NCBI GenBank assembly: GCA_026225945.1
Contig: JAMJFZ010001871.1
Span: 343,001 to 407,000 of the forward strand
Length of the DNA: 64,000 nt
DNA from: Cricetomys ansorgei
Lineage: Eukaryota > Chordata > Mammalia > Rodentia > Nesomyidae
Direction: 5' to 3'
In this document: positions 24,258 to 36,225 of the stretch, in pieces
Position numbering within the stretch: position 1 is the first letter of the stretch
Layout of the letters: the number at the start of each line of letters is the position of its first letter
Position numbers and translations under genes: made by a program
The notes under the pieces: generated by a model
Told to the model about the DNA's origin: nothing
What the model saw: the letters and a program-made list of their open reading frames with translations, nothing else
Database searches by the model: none

Positions 24258-24449
24258 AAATCAATTGCTATATTTTCCTTGAGGTCATTTCCAGTACATA
24301 GAACAGTGGTTTGATTTTTGCAACTTCAATGTTACAAGTGGTGTTTATTATTACTCCTATTTTCTTATGTCTTGTTCTCAACACTGAAAGAGGACAGTCA
24401 TAATATATAGATAGGGAAAATATGTTTATTTCTCCAATTCTTTAATGTT

Positions 24450-24530
24450 TTGGAGTGGTATTGGGAACAGAGTACAGTACTTCACATGTTCTAGGCAAAT
24501 GTTTTATCTCTGATGCCATCAGTCCCTCTT
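24450..24530 (-). mobile_element. ID-type SINE, diverged
   Basis: The plus strand 'tggtattgggaacagagtac', 'cacatgttctaggcaaatg', 'ttttatctctgatgccatca' is the complement of an ID element (tRNA-Ala-like), about 25-30% diverged by eye. Confidence 0.6.
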
Positions 24531-25074
24531 TTGCATCTTGTTGCCTTCTCACTTTGGTGAGTAGTAATAATGGAGAATATTTTTTAGTTCTGTTTGTGTT
24601 TTATAGTGACTACTTCTAATATCTCTCTTTAAGTCTAATAATAGCTACACTCTTCTGTGAGGAAAATTTGAAGGTAAAGACATTCCTTTTCATATCAGAT
24701 TGCTTTGGATTTTATCTCCTCTGTACAGGACATTTCATCTTCTATGTCTTTTGAGCTGATGGTGCAATTTATATTATCTAATCAAGGCATGGGTTAAATA
24801 TTACTAACCAAATTTTCTAAAATTCAGCCTTCAGCCATTCCTTGAGCAGAACATATTTATTCATACTCTGAAGAAAGGAAAACAAATCTACACTTCCAGT
24901 AAGGTACTATCTGCTCCATTTCCAGAGACCTTGATTCTGAAAGAAGTTTCTACAAAGACAAACCCAATTTTAGAGGGATCTGGAGTATATTTATTTTAGA
25001 TTCTAATATTAAGTATAAATGCATAGAATACATAGTTTGAATGAAACTATGCTGCTTTGGGTGATAATGATCCC
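24531..25074. other. Unique AT-rich noncoding DNA
   Basis: No recognised repeat or gene. Confidence 0.4.
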
Positions 25075-25545
25075 CCAAAGAACCATAGAATATCTAATAT
25101 AAACCTCAGACCCGGTCATGGGAAACTTCATTTCAAGTTGTTGGTTAGGGAAGTCTGAGAGACTTCTAAGCAGTTGGGATATTGCTGTTGCTTTTGGTTG
25201 CCTCCCAGAACTTGAAGGTCAGAACCTATTTCTGAAAATACCACATACTTTGGACACAGAATTTGGATAAGTTGGTTGGAACTGACTTGGAAGCCTCTTC
25301 CCTGAGTATTATCTCTGATGATGCCTAAAGGTGCTATGCAAGCTTCCATGGAAGAAAGCAATCAATAGTCCTCCCCCAACCCCCACCTGTAAATCCTACA
25401 AAACACAACATTGCCAACATGGCAAATATGCAATAGTGCCACTTATACCTTGAGGGTATCCAATGGCCATCACATTGGAATTAATGCTCACTCAATAGAA
25501 AGGAATTCATATATGTTACTATTAACCCAGAAGTCACCCATCTCT
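25075..25545 (+). mobile_element. L1 3' UTR fragment (rodent Lx-like)
   Basis: Internal rodent L1 3' UTR sequence is recognisable: 'gtcatgggaaacttcatttc', 'acctatttctgaaaatacca', 'tggacacagaatttggataa', and 'gagggtatccaatggccat'. It is related to 57870-58080 in this window. It is truncated at both ends, and a URR1-like 3' half follows. Confidence 0.5.
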
Positions 25546-25720
25546 GTGGATTTAATGTGATTAACTGCTTCAAATTCCCGCCACCTGGTCTTCCCTGTAA
25601 TGACTGACCATATCTTGGAATGGTAAGCCAAGCCAACCCTTTGTTCCATAATTTGCTTTTGTCAGGGTATTTAATCCAAGCAATAGTAATCAAAATTAGG
25701 GCAAATACCAACAAATCCAG
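25546..25720 (+). mobile_element. URR1-like rodent repeat, 3' half
   Basis: 'ttaatgtgattaactgcttc', 'cgccacctggtcttccctgt', 'tgcttttgtcagggtattta' and 'caagcaatagtaatcaaaa' match the 3' half of the same family as 34205-34580 and 45970-46360. Confidence 0.6.
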
Positions 25721-28372
25721 GAAATTAAAGCAATGATTTTATTTATGAACCACTTGATGGTATAGTGCTATATAAACTTTTAGTTTTTACAACTTTGGCC
25801 ACATATGCTTTAGTAAATCATTCCTTCATGGTTCAGTGTTTTAAGACATATTCCACGTAAACTTTGGACTCATTATGCTCTTTGTTGTGAACACCAAAAG
25901 TTGTCTTTAAAAAAATATATACTGGAATCTATTCATAAAATAAGCAAAGTGAAAATTCCTTCACAGTCACTCTTTCTGTGTTCTATTTTGCTAAAGTCTG
26001 TTCCCTATAAACACCCAGAGTTATGATAAGGTCTATTTTGTGGAAGGTCATAAAGATAGGAGCTATATTCTCCCATGGATTTATGACAAGAGAAATTCTG
26101 TTTTGTACAGGCATAGCCAAGAAGAAATAATTCTGCTTACAATTACAAACATAGCACAATTTGAAAGGAATTTCCAGATAGAGCTTGTGGCTCTACAGAA
26201 TTCAAACTTGTTTTGCCTCCCAGTGCTCACACAGTGGTATCAGTGAGATCTAGGGTAGAACTCCAGACTGTGATACCAGCTCTGTTCCTATATTTTCTCC
26301 TCACAGAATAGTGATTCTTCACTCCAGGCAATAAGATTGCTTCTAGATGCTCTTGATATGCTGGCAGTAGTTCTCTGGAAATTATATAACAATGCAAAGA
26401 TTGACTCCAAGCCATGTAACTATCTATATCTTGCTAAATGCAAAATAAATATAATCTCTAGATCATCTCTCTACTAAGCAAGTTCCAAAAATTCTCATTA
26501 TTAAGCTATTATAAATTGATGGAATGTAAGAGTATGAATGAAAGCCAGCTGTGACTGAAGAAAATTAAATATCATAGTGTATGTATTTTAATTCAAATTT
26601 TTACAAATAATTGTGGCTACATGTCATTGGTATATCTCTACTTCCTCCACTATCCATAGACCTTGAACAGCTCATGGGAATGGTAGGGCTCATGAACTTT
26701 GAATTTGGTTAACTTAATGTTTAACCTACATCTGGCCACATTTGAGTATTTTTTTTATGAAGAAAAACAAGTAAAATGTAACATATGGCATTAATAAGCT
26801 TGTGTGACACATTTCAAAATGTGTTCTCCTTGCAACCCTGCAAAATGGTGATGTATACTCAACTTTCCACAGAACATTTACCTCCAGACTGCTAATTAAA
26901 ATAAGATACCCATAAATCTTCCCTCTCGTGGAGAACTTGCACACTGAAACAAAGGCAAGGGAAATTAACTCTAAGAAAACGTCTGATAATTAAACTTTAA
27001 TTTTCCTTCCCACCCTAGATATTTGCTTTCTTCCTCTACAGTTAGCCAGCTTTATCCTTTCTCCACACTCACAGAACTCCCACTAATATTTGCTACTGAT
27101 GAAGCAGGCATAACTGAATGTTCCTGTATGCGATGGCTTTCCACTTACTCACAGAAGGGAGATAAACAAAGCTTTTGGAGTGCTTCGATCTCTAAGTCAT
27201 TAATCACCCTTATATTCATACAGAGATCTTTGTAAATTCTGAATAGGTTTTTTTGAACTTGCCCTCTGTTGGAAAACATTTCCACATACTGAAAAGCTGA
27301 AACATCTGCTCCAGGTGGTTCTTCTCAGAATATGTTTATATTTTTAAAGATTATTAAGGAACTCTGGAGTTTGTGTTTGTGGTGTTGTGATCATCATAAG
27401 GAACAATGGAATATGTGATGTTTGTCTTCTTTCTCTCCTTTTCAGAGATGTCTCCATTAAGGTACCCACATCACTCTTATCCTCTCCAGGATTTCTCGAT
27501 CTGATTTTAGACAAGGTTCTGATAGATTTCTATTTATTGAGGGATTGATATCTGTTAGATTCATTCCTGGTGATTGCTTCTCCCTGGCATTTCTGCTTGG
27601 ATTCTTGGAGCTTAGCACAATGCAAACAAAGAATGATTATTTGAGAAAGTGCTTATAACAAGAAAATAAATGCTGGTTCCCTGGAACCATGAAGCATTTT
27701 AAAGTGAAATAGTTCTGACTTATTAAGGAAAAAATAAACAATGAGAATACATCCTTAACAGAGAATATGGAGGAAATGAGGAGGATATAAGGTAACCACA
27801 GTTCTTTGTTCACCCCCACAACCTGATCAAAAGATATTTAAAGCTGTAACAGGTGAATTGGCAGTTCTAAAATTTTCAGGATAGCCACTGTAAGAAACAC
27901 CATAATGATCTTTGAAATTAGGAAATTCAGGCAGTTAGTGGTAAGAGGACTTGGCTTTGCTCATTTGGAACAAAGAGTGAGTTTAAGTGAAAAGTACACT
28001 TGTTCTCTGCTGTAAGCCCAAGAGCATGAGAGCATATAAAATACATGACCCTTTCCACCTACGGAGTGTATTAAATACTCAGTGCAGGTACACAAAAACC
28101 TGAGGACAAGTAACTAGCAGATAGAAATTAAAGGAAGTGGACACAATTGGCCTTAGGGACTTGGTTATATTTTTAATCAAGTGGCCACTTGGTAAAAGTC
28201 ACTTTTTTCCATCAAGTGCATAGTCTAGTTAAGTCATTGAGGCAGTCATGGTGCAGACTCCTGGGTGACTGCTGCTTAGTTTTACTTTGAAAAAATTTCT
28301 CTGGTATTTAACAACATCTTTCATGGATTCACATACACTACCGTATACGTGTATATGCATTCAAGGTTAAGG
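25721..28372. other. Long unique AT-rich noncoding stretch
   Basis: About 2.6 kb with no named repeat or gene. Short open frames (26040-26415, 26726-26944, 27023-27235, 27637-27819) lack family features. Confidence 0.45.
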
Positions 28373-29232
28373 GTGTGGCTCTTAATTTTCATTTTCCTAT
28401 TTGCTAAAGAAGCTGAACACTTTTAAAGAGATTTCTTAGCCATTTTTATTTCTCCTAAGAATTCTATGTTTAAAGGCATAGCCCATTTTTAATTGAGTTG
28501 TTTCGTGTTTTGGATTCTTTGTTTTCCTAAATCGTTATATATGCTAGATAAAAATCCTATCTAGCATGTGTAGCTGGCAAAGATTCTTTCCTATGCCTTG
28601 GTCTTCTTCAGTCAACTGATTGTTTCCTTTGCTGTAGAGAAGCTTTTACATTTTGTTGATTTTAATGCATGCATGAATGGGATTCTATTCAGAAACCACT
28701 ACATAGATCCACAACTAGTCAAAATGCAGAGAACATGGATGCCCAGCGCTATGTATAACACAACTGCTATCACTAAGGCTCAGGACAAATTGTGGAAGAG
28801 GGGATGACAAAATTTATAAGAACCAGAGAGGACCAGCATGCCTGCTGATAGATAATGTCTTCTAGACATGACAGAGAATTACCACCCATAAAATCTCAAC
28901 AGTGTGGTTATCTGAACAAAACCTGCATCATGACAACTCCATCTGACATGGCAATGTACATGGGGAGAACTTCACAAAGTTCCATGCCTAGATGATGAGG
29001 TAGAGACAATTAGTAGCAGCTGAGAGGGGGATTCCCTAAAAGCAGCTTCCTGATAGGTTGTCTAATCCAAAGGAGTCAATCCTAAATATGTATATACACT
29101 CAATAATAAATGGACTCAGTAGATTTCAGTGCACATGCACAGACACACACAGACACATACATACACACACGTACATGGAAGAAGAGGTCGTGATAAATAA
29201 ATAAAAAATTACTTAAAAATAGTGTGGCTCTT
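28373..29232 (+). mobile_element. L1 insertion with inverted 5' segment and target-site duplication
   Basis: The element is flanked by an 11-base direct repeat, GTGTGGCTCTT (28373-28383 and 29222-29232). The first part (28384 to about 28660) is minus-strand L1 ORF2. Its complement carries 'aaaagcttctctacagcaaa', the L1 motif around K-SFCTAKE, and 'agcaaataggaaaatgaaaa' (L-A-x-R-K-M-K). From about 28665 to 29190 it switches to plus-strand L1 3' UTR: 'gctatcactaaggctcagga', 'gtcttctagacatgacagag', 'aataatggactcag'-like sequence. It ends in an A-rich tail (29192-29221). This is the structure produced by twin priming. It contains no functional coding sequence. Confidence 0.85.
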
Positions 29233-29486
29233 GTTTTGTTTAGATTTTTTGATAATGACCATTCTTACTGGAATGAAGCAACAACTCATTGTGAACACGT
29301 CAGCATTTCTCAGGTAATTCCCGATGGGAAACATTTCCATGTATCTGTTGGGCACTTTTATGTCATCTTATGAGAGATGTCTAATGTCTCAGTTTGAATT
29401 TGCAATTCCATATTTGTTACAGTGCAATAGTTAAGAAATGAGAACAAACTAAGTGGTCATCAACAATGGATGGATTAAGAAAATAT

Positions 29487-29525
<39 letters not shown>

Positions 29526-29700
29526 CTCAGAATCATCCATACAAACCTGTTATTTTCAGAAGTATACATAGAACTGCAGGTCATTCTATGAAACAAAATA
29601 AGCCCTACAAAGAAAGCCAAGTGCTTTATGATTTCACTGAATGTGCAAATTCTGAGTACACGGAGCTGACACAAATATCACATTGTATTGAGTACAGGTA
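29233..29700. mobile_element. Older L1 copy, also inverted, interrupted by a GT microsatellite
   Basis: The complement of 29233-29400 encodes PVRMVIIKKSKQNKS-like sequence, matching the L1 ORF2 C-terminal region. From about 29405 the plus strand carries ORF2-end/3' UTR sequence ('catcaacaatggatggatta', 'agaaagccaagtgctttatg', 'atttcactgaatgtgcaaat'). So this older copy also switches strand. A (GT)n run of 18 or more units (29488-29524) lies inside. The L1 described at 28373-29232 inserted at its left side. Confidence 0.7.
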
Positions 29701-31164
29701 TGCTGTAAGGGTAGACCTACAGTCCTTTGCTATGTATTTTCAGGTGTTTGTTGAGAAAGACAGCCATTAATACCCTGTAAAATCACAAGCTGTAAAAGGA
29801 CCAGTCTGGAATTGCTGGTTGTTTCCTCATTGGTCATGTTGAAAACCTCCCGGAAATAAGGCAGTATAGATGGGAACAAAGAAAAGAGTCAGAAATTAGT
29901 CATACCATGTCAGTGGCAGGAATCAAACCATACTAGAAGTGAGCAGAGACCATTACATACCACCTTAGATATTTTACATTTATGAGCTAATGCACCTTTT
30001 ATCCTAAGCTGTTATGTTTGATACTTATATATACAGATATTCTTTCCAGTATCCATGTTTTTTTTCTTTTATCTTTATAGAATTCCCACGTATTTCTGTG
30101 CACTCATGAAATTCCAGTTTATATGTGACTTCTCTGTCCAACCTTCCCTCAGTGCAGGGTGAACTGATGTCTCTACTCTTTTGCATGCTTCCAGTGCCAC
30201 TATTGCTAACATTTTAAACATGTGACTTCATGGTGAGTGGTGAGATTCCACAGGGTAGAGATTATGTCTTATTTAACTTAATAATTTCAGAAGGAAAGCC
30301 AACACCCAGTAAAGACTAGTGATGTCTGTGATGTAGTTTAATTCAACAAAACATAAATCACTTGTAAAGACAAGGTTTTATTTCCTCCTATAACTAGTTC
30401 ACAAGACTATATTATTGAAGCCTTGTACTCATTTAATATAAATATGGGAATCTAGGTAGCAAAAGATCATATCCTCCATGATGAGATGGGTGTTCACTGT
30501 GCTAACGTAGTTCAAACACTTCACTTTCTGATGGTTTGATCGTGGAAAAACTAGACTAGATTGTTTACATATTCCATTAGACTCTTTTTCTTTACTGCCA
30601 TCTGTTTTATATAATCCTTCAGCAGAGACTGGCTTGCCATCAATTTATGGTGAAATTCTCTAGCAGTTACCTATGGTGCAGATGGTCTCTCAAGTAAGTT
30701 TCACTACAGGGAAGGGAGTGCAATGACTGGCCACTGCGGATAGGAGACAACCAGCTGCCAATATTTCTCCTTGTAGTTTACTAAAGTAGCTTTAAAGTAC
30801 CACTCAGTTCCATGAAAGGTTGATGTATTCTAGGTTTCTTGGGATTTAACGGATGCAAGTAACTGCCCAGGCTATATGCGGAAGTGATCAGTGGATAGCT
30901 CAGTTCTACAGGACTCCTGACTGGTGGGAGCTGTCAGTTTTCCAATGAAACTCCATTTTTAGACTGAACTGCTGGAGACTCATAGTGAGCATATCAATAT
31001 TTCATCTAGGCATGCATATTATTTTTTTGCAAATGCAGTATTTTAGAAATTTGAGTTTTAATTGTCTCTTCAGGTCACTTTTGCTTTGGACCCTTATTTT
31101 TTAAATTCAAATATAAAGCAATAGAGAAACAAATTTTAACTTCATAAATATTTTATTTGCACAG
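29701..31164. other. Unique noncoding DNA, no gene seen
   Basis: No recognised repeat or coding sequence in about 1.4 kb. Confidence 0.4.
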
Positions 31165-31620
31165 CATCTGTGGTTGCCAGCATAAGGTCTACTCAAGATC
31201 AAGCCAATCAACACTCAAACATGGAGAATGAATTGATTCCCAAGTCTCCAAAGCCAGCTGAGGAGTGATTTGCATTAGATTTCCACTGGGAGAGGAGAGT
31301 CCAATAGTGTAGTCCATGGTGGGTGCTTATGTTCCAGTGAATGGCATTCTATGTCATGCTTATACAGACTAATTAGACTCAGTAGGTTATATAAAGAAGA
31401 GGAAGGAGGAGGAAGAAGAACAGGTAGAAGAGCAGGATAAAGAGGAGGAGGAGGAGGAGGAGGAGGAGGAGGAGGAGGGGGAGGAGGAGAAAAATGTAGA
31501 AGGGAGAATGATGTTGTGGGGATATTCTGTCAGGAAGGGGTTGGAGGGGTTGCTGGAGGGGTTGGCAGTTATCTAAATACATTGTATTCATGTGTGGAAT
31601 TTTCAAGGAATAAATAAAAA
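31165..31620 (+). mobile_element. L1 3' UTR with expanded GGA tract
   Basis: 'caagatcaagccaatcaaca', 'gtccaatagtgtagtccatg', 'ccagtgaatggcattctatg' and 'aattagactcagtaggttat' are rodent L1 3' UTR. The internal purine tract has expanded to GGA/GAA repeats (31391-31490). The end 'gtggaattttcaaggaataa' then A-rich sequence is the usual L1 terminus. Low-complexity open frames over the GGA run are meaningless. Confidence 0.75.
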
Positions 31621-32159
31621 TAAAAAATAAAACAAGGCAAGAAAAACACATCATGTATACCAATTTTAAGAATAAATACATTGCTAAAAACGAGAGAAAT
31701 GACAAACCAACTATATAATGTTCAGTAAGCATTAAAGTCTTTCAAACTCTAAAGACTTTCTTTAATCCTCCCGTGACTCTTAATTCTGGAGTTGAGATAT
31801 TTTATCACTCACAAAGATATTTTCCTGGGAACGTTTTCCAACATCTCATTGAATACTATACATTAAATGAGAATTTTTAAAAAATGATAGGGTACTATTC
31901 TATTTCAGAATTTATCTAGGATGAAACAACGCTAAGGATATAAGGATATTTATAAAGAATTGCTTTCAATGGCTGTGGATTACAATTCACTTTGTGGACA
32001 TTGAATTAATTTCCTTGTAACAAACCTTAAGTACAATGTATATCTGAAGGAGAAAGAGTGATTTCACCAACGAGATAGAGAAAAACAAACATTCACTAAA
32101 CATACACTATGAAGTCAATATATCAGATATTCTATGTCAGCAAAGGCCATTTACAGTTA
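31621..32159. other. Unique noncoding DNA, no gene seen
   Basis: No recognised repeat or gene after the L1 tail. Confidence 0.4.
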
Positions 32160-32310
32160 TGAAATGGCAGCAATGCACAGTCAAAACACTTGAACTTAAG
32201 GGCAATTTGACTCTTTATATCTGATAATCTTGGGCAAGTCACTTTCCTCACTATGAATCTCCATTTGCCATGTTGTAAAATTGTGCTACTAATAATATTT
32301 AAATTATTGT
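32160..32310 (+). mobile_element. MIR SINE fragment
   Basis: 'gataatcttgggcaagtcac', 'tttcctcactatgaatctcc' and 'gccatgttgtaaaattgtgc' follow the core of MIR, an ancient mammalian tRNA-derived SINE. Confidence 0.7.
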
Positions 32311-32321
32311 TGTTGTCACCA

Positions 32322-32466
32322 TTGTTTTTCAGATAGTTTCATTCCATAGCCAATGCTTGATTAAAACTCAGTATTTAGGTGAGACTGGCCCTTGAAATAG
32401 AGGCAATCCTCCTACTTCAGGCTTTTTAGTATTAGTATTTCAGGCATAAGCTACAATGCCTGACTT
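32322..32466 (-). mobile_element. B1-like SINE, diverged
   Basis: The plus strand reads 'agatagtttcattccatagc', 'ctggcccttgaaatagaggc', 'aatcctcctacttcaggct' and 'gtatttcaggcataagctac', a complemented and eroded B1. Confidence 0.55.
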
Positions 32467-34204
32467 AAAATAATTCTTTTAAGATGATAATAAGAAAATA
32501 CACCTTAAATCTGTGACTTTAAAAATAAATTTGTCACTATTCTTTTTTAATTAAATTAGATTAGAAATGAGCCCGAATGAATCACTTTTCACTGGTGCAG
32601 GCACCAGTCTCCCTTATAAACGTTTTGCTATGATGGTATTTATGAGGTGAAAATGACAGTAGGATTTTTGTGAAGCCTTCTACCATGTGGATCATGGTAG
32701 AAGCTCATTGTTCCTGGAGTATTACATTATGATTTCAGCTCTTCTGCTTTCCATCCTTTTTAGAGTATTTTAGAGCCTTTGCCATTTTTAGGCTTGCTTA
32801 CATGTCTCAATTTGTGTGTGGGAGTATCTCAAAAGGTTTTGAGACATTATAAAATATTGAGGCAAATTCAGCCATTTATCAACTCTCAACCTTCCGGAAA
32901 GGGTCCATTATTGCTCAACAACATTGAAGGGAGCAGTTCCCCCCTGGGGACCATCTTCTGATTGCTATTAGACTTTTAGTCTCAGCTATGGCTTAGAAGA
33001 AAAGTCTGAATCACTTGAGTTACCCTGCAGTTTTCCATTATTGCTCCCAGGTTATTCATTGAAATACAGTGAGGGGGATAGCAATGTCATCCATCCCAGT
33101 CCTGTTTGACTTAAGAATAAAATCTGATGTCTCAAATCCCTATCTCTTGCCAACCGAAAACTATATCCATCAATCTCCTCTCTCATCAATTCTAACAAAA
33201 TGACAGAGACAGACCTTTCCTCCACACTTTTCTGTGAAGGCAATGGAACTGACTGTTTGATACATCAAGAACATCACATTCCGTCACTACAGTGGATGTG
33301 TAGCTGGTTCTGTGATGAATGCTGTTTCCGGATACAATCTTGTTTAGGAGGGACAGTTTTATGTTTTTCACATCACAAATCACTCAAACATTTCTTTCAG
33401 CCCAGTTTATTCATTTAACTTTATAAACTCTCAGTATTCGGGAAAGAAAATCATGTGTGGCTATTTAGTATTTTAGCTTTAGGTTCAAACTGAAGCTTTA
33501 TGTACAGCAGAAAGGGCCATTACCTAGTTTTAAGCCTTCAGTAAGTGTTTTCTTATGAAATATAGTGGTATGTAACTTATTTTCACTTCTAAACTTTTAT
33601 GATCCATATTACAAGTAGATTGGCTGGGAGAGCATTCTTAGTATAGCTGCCATCTTTTCTAGGTGGAATACGGTGTGTATACACAGACACGGTTTAAGAA
33701 CTCCATCTCCGAGATCTCAAATATCTACTTGCACAGGCATAGGAGTGGTGCTCAAAAAGCAATCAAGAAATGTTCAGATGAAATAAGTGTCTAGAGACTT
33801 TACAGAGTCTTTCAAGTCCTGCATTCTTGAGACTCAGACCCTGAGGGTGCTGCCTTTCAACTATTTTCAGTTAACAGAGATGCCTCAGAGACCACGTGGC
33901 TTCACAGCCTCAGAAAAAGCTAAGCTGGGAAAGCTACTCACAAAAGAACAACATTCATATTTACAAGGCACCACACATCTAGTCTTTTAAGAGTCAATTT
34001 AAAAATAAACTGAAAATGGATGGTGACTATACTGAGACCTCAGCTTTTAAATATTGTTATAAAGAAGTATCAGGGAACGGACAGACAGTTGCTAGCAGGG
34101 GAGAACTCATGAAGGTTCACTCTCCCCCCCTAAAATCTTTAGGTGGTTAATGATTGCCAGTGGAGAGAAACGTATTTTCTTCAGTGGTAGAGTCAAGGGT
34201 AAGT
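32467..34204. other. Unique noncoding DNA, no gene seen
   Basis: Short open frames (32779-32961, 33200-33418, 33787-33990 plus; 33052-33383 minus) have no recognisable domains. No repeat family is evident. Confidence 0.4.
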
Positions 34205-34580
34205 TGCTGGGCTGGTTAGATTTAATTAACAACTTGACACAGGCGAGAATCACCTCAGAAAAGAGTCTTAATGAGGGATTATTCAGATCAAATGGCCAAT
34301 GGGCTTATCTTCAGGTGATTGCCTTGATTGCCTTAATTTATATGGTAATACTAAGACCTGAGAGTGGGCTTCACCATTCCCTAGTTTGGGGCCCATAGAC
34401 TGTACAGGAATAGAGAAACCAAGCTGAGCACTGGACATACATGTATTTATTTTACAGGGCTCTTGAATTTGATGTGATTAGTTACCTTGAGTCCCCACCT
34501 TCTCTTCCCTCTAATGAGTCCTTTCTTCTTCAAGTGGCTTTTTGTACGGTTATCTTATAACAGCAACAGAAATGAAACTA
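34205..34580 (+). mobile_element. URR1-like rodent repeat, near full length
   Basis: Starts 'ttaattaacaacttgacaca' and continues 'gagaatcacctcagaaaaga', 'taatgagggattattcagat', 'aagctgagcactggacatac'. It ends 'acagcaacagaaatgaaact'. Same family as 45970-46360. Confidence 0.65.
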
Positions 34581-34594
34581 GTTCATCATGTTCC

Positions 34595-34848
34595 TATAAA
34601 TAATGCCTCATCCAAAGTAAGCAACCATATGTAAGCAACCATAATGAAACTCACTGGGATTCAAAGAGAAAAAAAAAAAAGGTCATGAAAGTAGGTGGGA
34701 GACCGTTGAGAGGAAAGGGATAGATTGTATTGTTGTGGTTGGGTGGCAAGAGAGGAGAATAGGGGGTGTGAAAGAACAAAAAACATCAGGTATGTGTATG
34801 AGACACATTATTACATGCAATGAAAATATTCTAATAAAACCTTTTGAA
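34595..34848 (+). mobile_element. L1 3' terminus (rodent Lx-like)
   Basis: 'accataatgaaactcactgg', an A-run (34668-34680), 'ggtcatgaaagtaggtggga', a G-rich stretch, and the 'atgcaatgaaaatattctaa' end follow the rodent L1 3' UTR terminus. Confidence 0.65.
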
Positions 34849-34859
34849 GATTCTAAAGG

Positions 34860-35240
34860 GTCAGAAAGCCTCCTAGTTAGGAAGAGAATGATGTAGTGAT
34901 CCATGCCGTAGCATATGTGAATCTCCAAAGCATTAAGTCAAGTGAGAGAGCCCAGGCATGCAAGGTCATACTTCCTGTGGTTCCATTGACAGGAAAGATC
35001 TGGAGAACACAAACATATTTAGAGAAGTAGGTGGGTGGGTGCTGAAGACTTGGGTTGGGTACTGAACTGAACACAGTACATAAGGATAAAATTTCCTTTT
35101 TGGTTGAAGAAATGTTTCCTTAAGGGAGATTGTGGTGATGGTTATAGACCTTTGTAAATGTACTGAAAATACAGACTTACTTAAATAAAATAATTGTATG
35201 TATGTAAATTTTATTTCAATAAAGCTGTTTAATAAAAAAC
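34860..35240 (+). mobile_element. Old L1M 3' terminus
   Basis: 'aagtcaagtgagagagccca', 'gtcatacttcctgtggttcc', 'attgtggtgatggttataga', 'tttgtaaatgtactgaaaat' and 'aaattttatttcaataaagc' follow the 3' end of old mammalian L1M elements. Confidence 0.7.
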
Positions 35241-35439
35241 AGCTGGGGGCCTTGGTAGAGGAAACAAGGTTTTGATGAGCTCTGAAAGGCACCAATATTG
35301 GGCTCACTAAGGAAGCATGTGCCCTTGACCAGATACACAGGATTCAGGCATCATATTATAATGCATTTTCATTTTCAGGAGAGGAAAAGGGGACCATTTC
35401 TGTTTGGGCAGCTTTAACTTTTTTCTTTCTTGTTCATAG
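35241..35439. other. Short unassigned spacer between L1 fragments
   Basis: No recognised motif; it may be eroded L1. Confidence 0.3.
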
Positions 35440-36225
35440 GTTATATGATTGTCTACTTAAGAGACCTGAAAGACTCAACCTAAAGACTTTAGATCTGATA
35501 AACATTTTCACTAAATACAAGGACAGAAAAACAACATATAAAAACAAGTATCTTTTTTATATACCAACAACAAACTTTCTTATTTAAAAAAAGTCAGAAA
35601 GCAATTCCATTCCTTTTAGGTTCAAAATGCCTAAGCATAAATTTAATCAAAATATTAAAAGGCATTACAATAAAAACTAATAAAGCAGCAAAAGAAGAAA
35701 TTATAGAAGACACTAGAGCTTAGATGCCCTCTCAAGTTCTTGGATGAGTTGAGTACTTTTAGAGTGGGTACAGTTCTAAGTGTTCTAAGACCCAGTATAA
35801 TTTCTGTCAAATTCAAGTGAAACAGAAAAATTTCTAACATTCATGTTGAAACATAGAAGACAAGATAACAGAGCAGAAAGAGCCAAGTTGGAAGTAACCC
35901 AACACTTGACTTCTAACTGTACTACAGAACCATAGTGACAACGCAAACATGAAATCAGCATAGAAATAGATAAACATAAAAATGTAATAGGGGATCCAGA
36001 AGGAAGAGAAATAAGCCCATCCAAATACAAACAAAGGTGGCAAAAATATACATTGGCAAAAACTCAGCTATAGTACAAAATATAGAGGGCAATCTACATC
36101 CCAAATTCCTACCTTGTATAAAAATAAACTCAAAATGAATCAAAAAAAAAATCTTAATGTAAGTTTGAAAATGTGAAACTACCATGGGTAAACGTAAAGG
36201 AAACAGTTCAGAGTGTAGTCATAGA
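35440..36225 (+). mobile_element. Old L1M, ORF2 C-terminal part (left piece)
   Basis: Heavily mutated ORF2 reads in broken frames. Examples are 'aaatacaaggacagaaaaac', 'tttatataccaacaacaaac', 'agcagaaagagccaagttgg', 'tactacagaaccatagtgac', 'aataagcccatccaaatac', and a segment coding IKINSK*IK near 36118-36144. The element continues at 36977 beyond the inserted chimera. Confidence 0.75.

Noticed and set aside
31379..31732. 117-codon minus-strand leucine-rich frame
   Set aside because: The leucines come from the complement of the GGA microsatellite in an L1 3' UTR.
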